64,000 nt of DNA from G963662605 sp963667005 (GTDB taxonomy: Bacteria > Bacteroidota > Ignavibacteria > Ignavibacteriales > Ignavibacteriaceae), in assembly GCA_963667005.1 (NCBI GenBank), contig OY762937.1:2604001-2668000 (forward strand), in the 5' to 3' direction. Made by a program: the position numbers and the translations under genes. Shown piece after piece: positions 63,113 to 64,000 of this stretch. The notes beneath the pieces are model-generated. The model searched no databases. It had not been told where the DNA came from and saw only the letters and a program-made list of their open reading frames with translations. Numbering within the stretch: position 1 is the stretch's first letter; each line of letters begins with the position of its first letter.

Positions 63113-63466
63113 ATGGCAGAATTAAGTATTGATGCAGTAAAAAATTTCGTTTTTAACGACGAAATTGAGTGGGAAGAAGTTGGCCCTGGTGTACGGAGAA
63201 AACTACTTGCTTACGATAAAGATTTGATGGCTCTTATAGTTGAGTTTAAAAAAGACTCTATAGGTTATCTTCATAAACATTATCATACTCAAATATCATA
63301 TATCGTATCAGGTTCTTTTGAAGTTACCATAGGTACTGAAAAGAAGGTACAAAAAGCAGGAGATGCATATTATCTGCAGTCAAATATCGAGCATGGCGTT
63401 GTTGCTCTGGAAGATAGTTTACTCGTTGATATTTTCACTCCGGCTCGCGAAGATTTCATTAAATAA
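63113..63466 (+). CDS. kdgF: KdgF-like cupin (unsaturated uronate linearisation)
   Basis: A 117-residue cupin with an AAGGAG box before ATG 63113; a longer frame from 63089 is less likely. The cupin metal site is GYLHKHYHTQISYIVSG (His54, His56, Gln60) plus His94 in NIEHGVVALEDS. Size and the closing DIFTPAREDF match KdgF, which converts 4,5-unsaturated monouronates to the linear keto form. It directly follows the PL17 gene with one base between stop and start, so they are surely co-transcribed. Confidence 0.9.
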   Translation: MAELSIDAVKNFVFNDEIEWEEVGPGVRRKLLAYDKDLMALIVEFKKDSIGYLHKHYHTQISYIVSGSFEVTIGTEKKVQKAGDAYYLQSNIEHGVVALEDSLLVDIFTPAREDFIK

Positions 63467-63495
63467 GCATACATACTCTTACTAAGGAACATTGC

Positions 63496-64000
63496 TTGAA
63501 AAAAGTAAAAGGATTCCGGTGGGCTATAATTAGTCTCATCGCTTTAGTCACAGTAATTAACTATATCGACCGAAATGCTTTGTCTATTATGTGGCCGGGC
63601 ATTTCAAAAGATCTTGGTATGACCAAAGATCAGTACACGATGATTGTAACCTTTTTCATGATAGCATATGCGGTCAGTCAAAGTGTTAGCGGTAAAATTT
63701 ATGACAAAATCGGCACCCGTTTCGGTTTTGTATTTTCAATCGTTATCTGGGCGTTTTCCTCTGCATTTCAGGGGTTAGCACGTAGTATGGCTTCCTTCGG
63801 GTTCTTGCGTGCAACCTTGGGTTTTGGAGAAGCCGGAAACTGGCCGGGAGCTACAAAATCAGTAGCTGAATGGCATCCGGTGAAAGAAAGAGCTTTAGCG
63901 CAGGGTATTTTTAACGCTGGTGCTTCAATCGGCGGTATTATATCACCTCCGTTGATCGCTTACCTGTATGTCACTTTCGGATGGAGAGTTACATTCCCGA
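63496..64000 (+). CDS. MFS transporter, hexuronate/anion:cation symporter type, cut by window end
   Basis: The first 168 codons of an MFS carrier of the anion:cation symporter group (ExuT-like). The start is TTG 63496 with an AAGGA box 7 bases upstream. The N-terminus RWAIISLIALVTVINYIDRN is a hallmark of this group. The loop SGKIYDKIGTRFGFVF and the segment LGFGEAGNWPGATKSVAEW are also diagnostic. It lies 29 bases after kdgF. It probably imports free unsaturated uronate or hexuronate across the inner membrane. Confidence 0.88.
   Translation, partial: MKKVKGFRWAIISLIALVTVINYIDRNALSIMWPGISKDLGMTKDQYTMIVTFFMIAYAVSQSVSGKIYDKIGTRFGFVFSIVIWAFSSAFQGLARSMASFGFLRATLGFGEAGNWPGATKSVAEWHPVKERALAQGIFNAGASIGGIISPPLIAYLYVTFGWRVTFP

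Overview
The window is a moderately AT-rich stretch of bacterial chromosome. It most likely comes from the Bacteroidota/Chlorobi/Ignavibacteriota group, with Ignavibacteria the best guess. The main evidence is the type IX secretion (T9SS) C-terminal sorting domain, whose NYPNPFNPSTTI-like signature recurs at the ends of several secreted proteins, together with a TonB-dependent receptor and PorV-like outer-membrane barrels. No rRNA, tRNA, CRISPR array, transposase or phage gene was seen. TTG starts with good ribosome-binding sites are common.

Region 1 (1-10.7 kb) is housekeeping. It holds the end of a methylmalonyl-CoA mutase catalytic subunit with its epimerase, oligoendopeptidase F, a GMP reductase/IMP dehydrogenase family enzyme, an FAH-family hydrolase, an RmlD-like reductase, a lipoprotein, phosphoserine aminotransferase, a NagD-like HAD phosphatase, rhodanese, an FmdB zinc ribbon, an OsmC protein and a metallophosphoesterase. 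The gaps carry several families of extragenic palindromes.

Region 2 (10.8-17.7 kb, minus strand) looks like purine or N-heterocycle catabolism. It has a three-subunit xanthine-dehydrogenase-type molybdenum hydroxylase with TAATG-coupled genes, an amidohydrolase closely resembling SsnA, and a fold-type II PLP enzyme. This recalls the anaerobic urate/purine degradation clusters of gut bacteria, but the other known members are not in the window.

Region 3 (17.8-38.7 kb) is mixed. It includes a monofunctional transglycosylase overlapping an AlbA_2 ATPase-like gene, an RsbW-type anti-sigma kinase, an orphan probable outer-membrane protein, a beta-CASP metallo-beta-lactamase protein, a TMTC-like membrane/TPR protein and a large secreted protein ending in dockerin-like calcium loops. 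Further along are an esterase lipoprotein, an MFS exporter, a YgjV-GNAT fusion, an ArsR-DUF2087-GIY-YIG fusion, a T9SS-exported endonuclease I with five Ig-like repeats, a HAD phosphatase and a beta-hydroxyacid dehydrogenase.

Region 4 (38.8-64 kb, all plus strand) is a polysaccharide-utilisation region for a uronate-rich polymer, alginate-like by gene content. A pectate-lyase-like T9SS enzyme is followed by an apparent operon of a TonB-dependent receptor, a T9SS-tailed surface protein, two PorV/UPF0164-like barrels and a second T9SS protein, with no SusD. A second operon carries two alginate-lyase-family paralogues flanking a beta-helix T9SS protein, then a GH88-GH2 fusion and a small secreted protein. 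Last come a FadR-type GntR regulator and an operon of SDR reductase, PL17-type oligoalginate lyase, KdgF and an MFS hexuronate-type transporter cut by the window end. A near-identical 16-bp motif in opposite orientations lies upstream of both the regulator and that operon, and is a plausible operator. The inferred flow is: extracellular lyases cut the polymer, the TonB receptor imports oligomers, PL17 and GH88/GH2 release unsaturated uronate, KdgF linearises it, and the SDR reduces it towards KDG.
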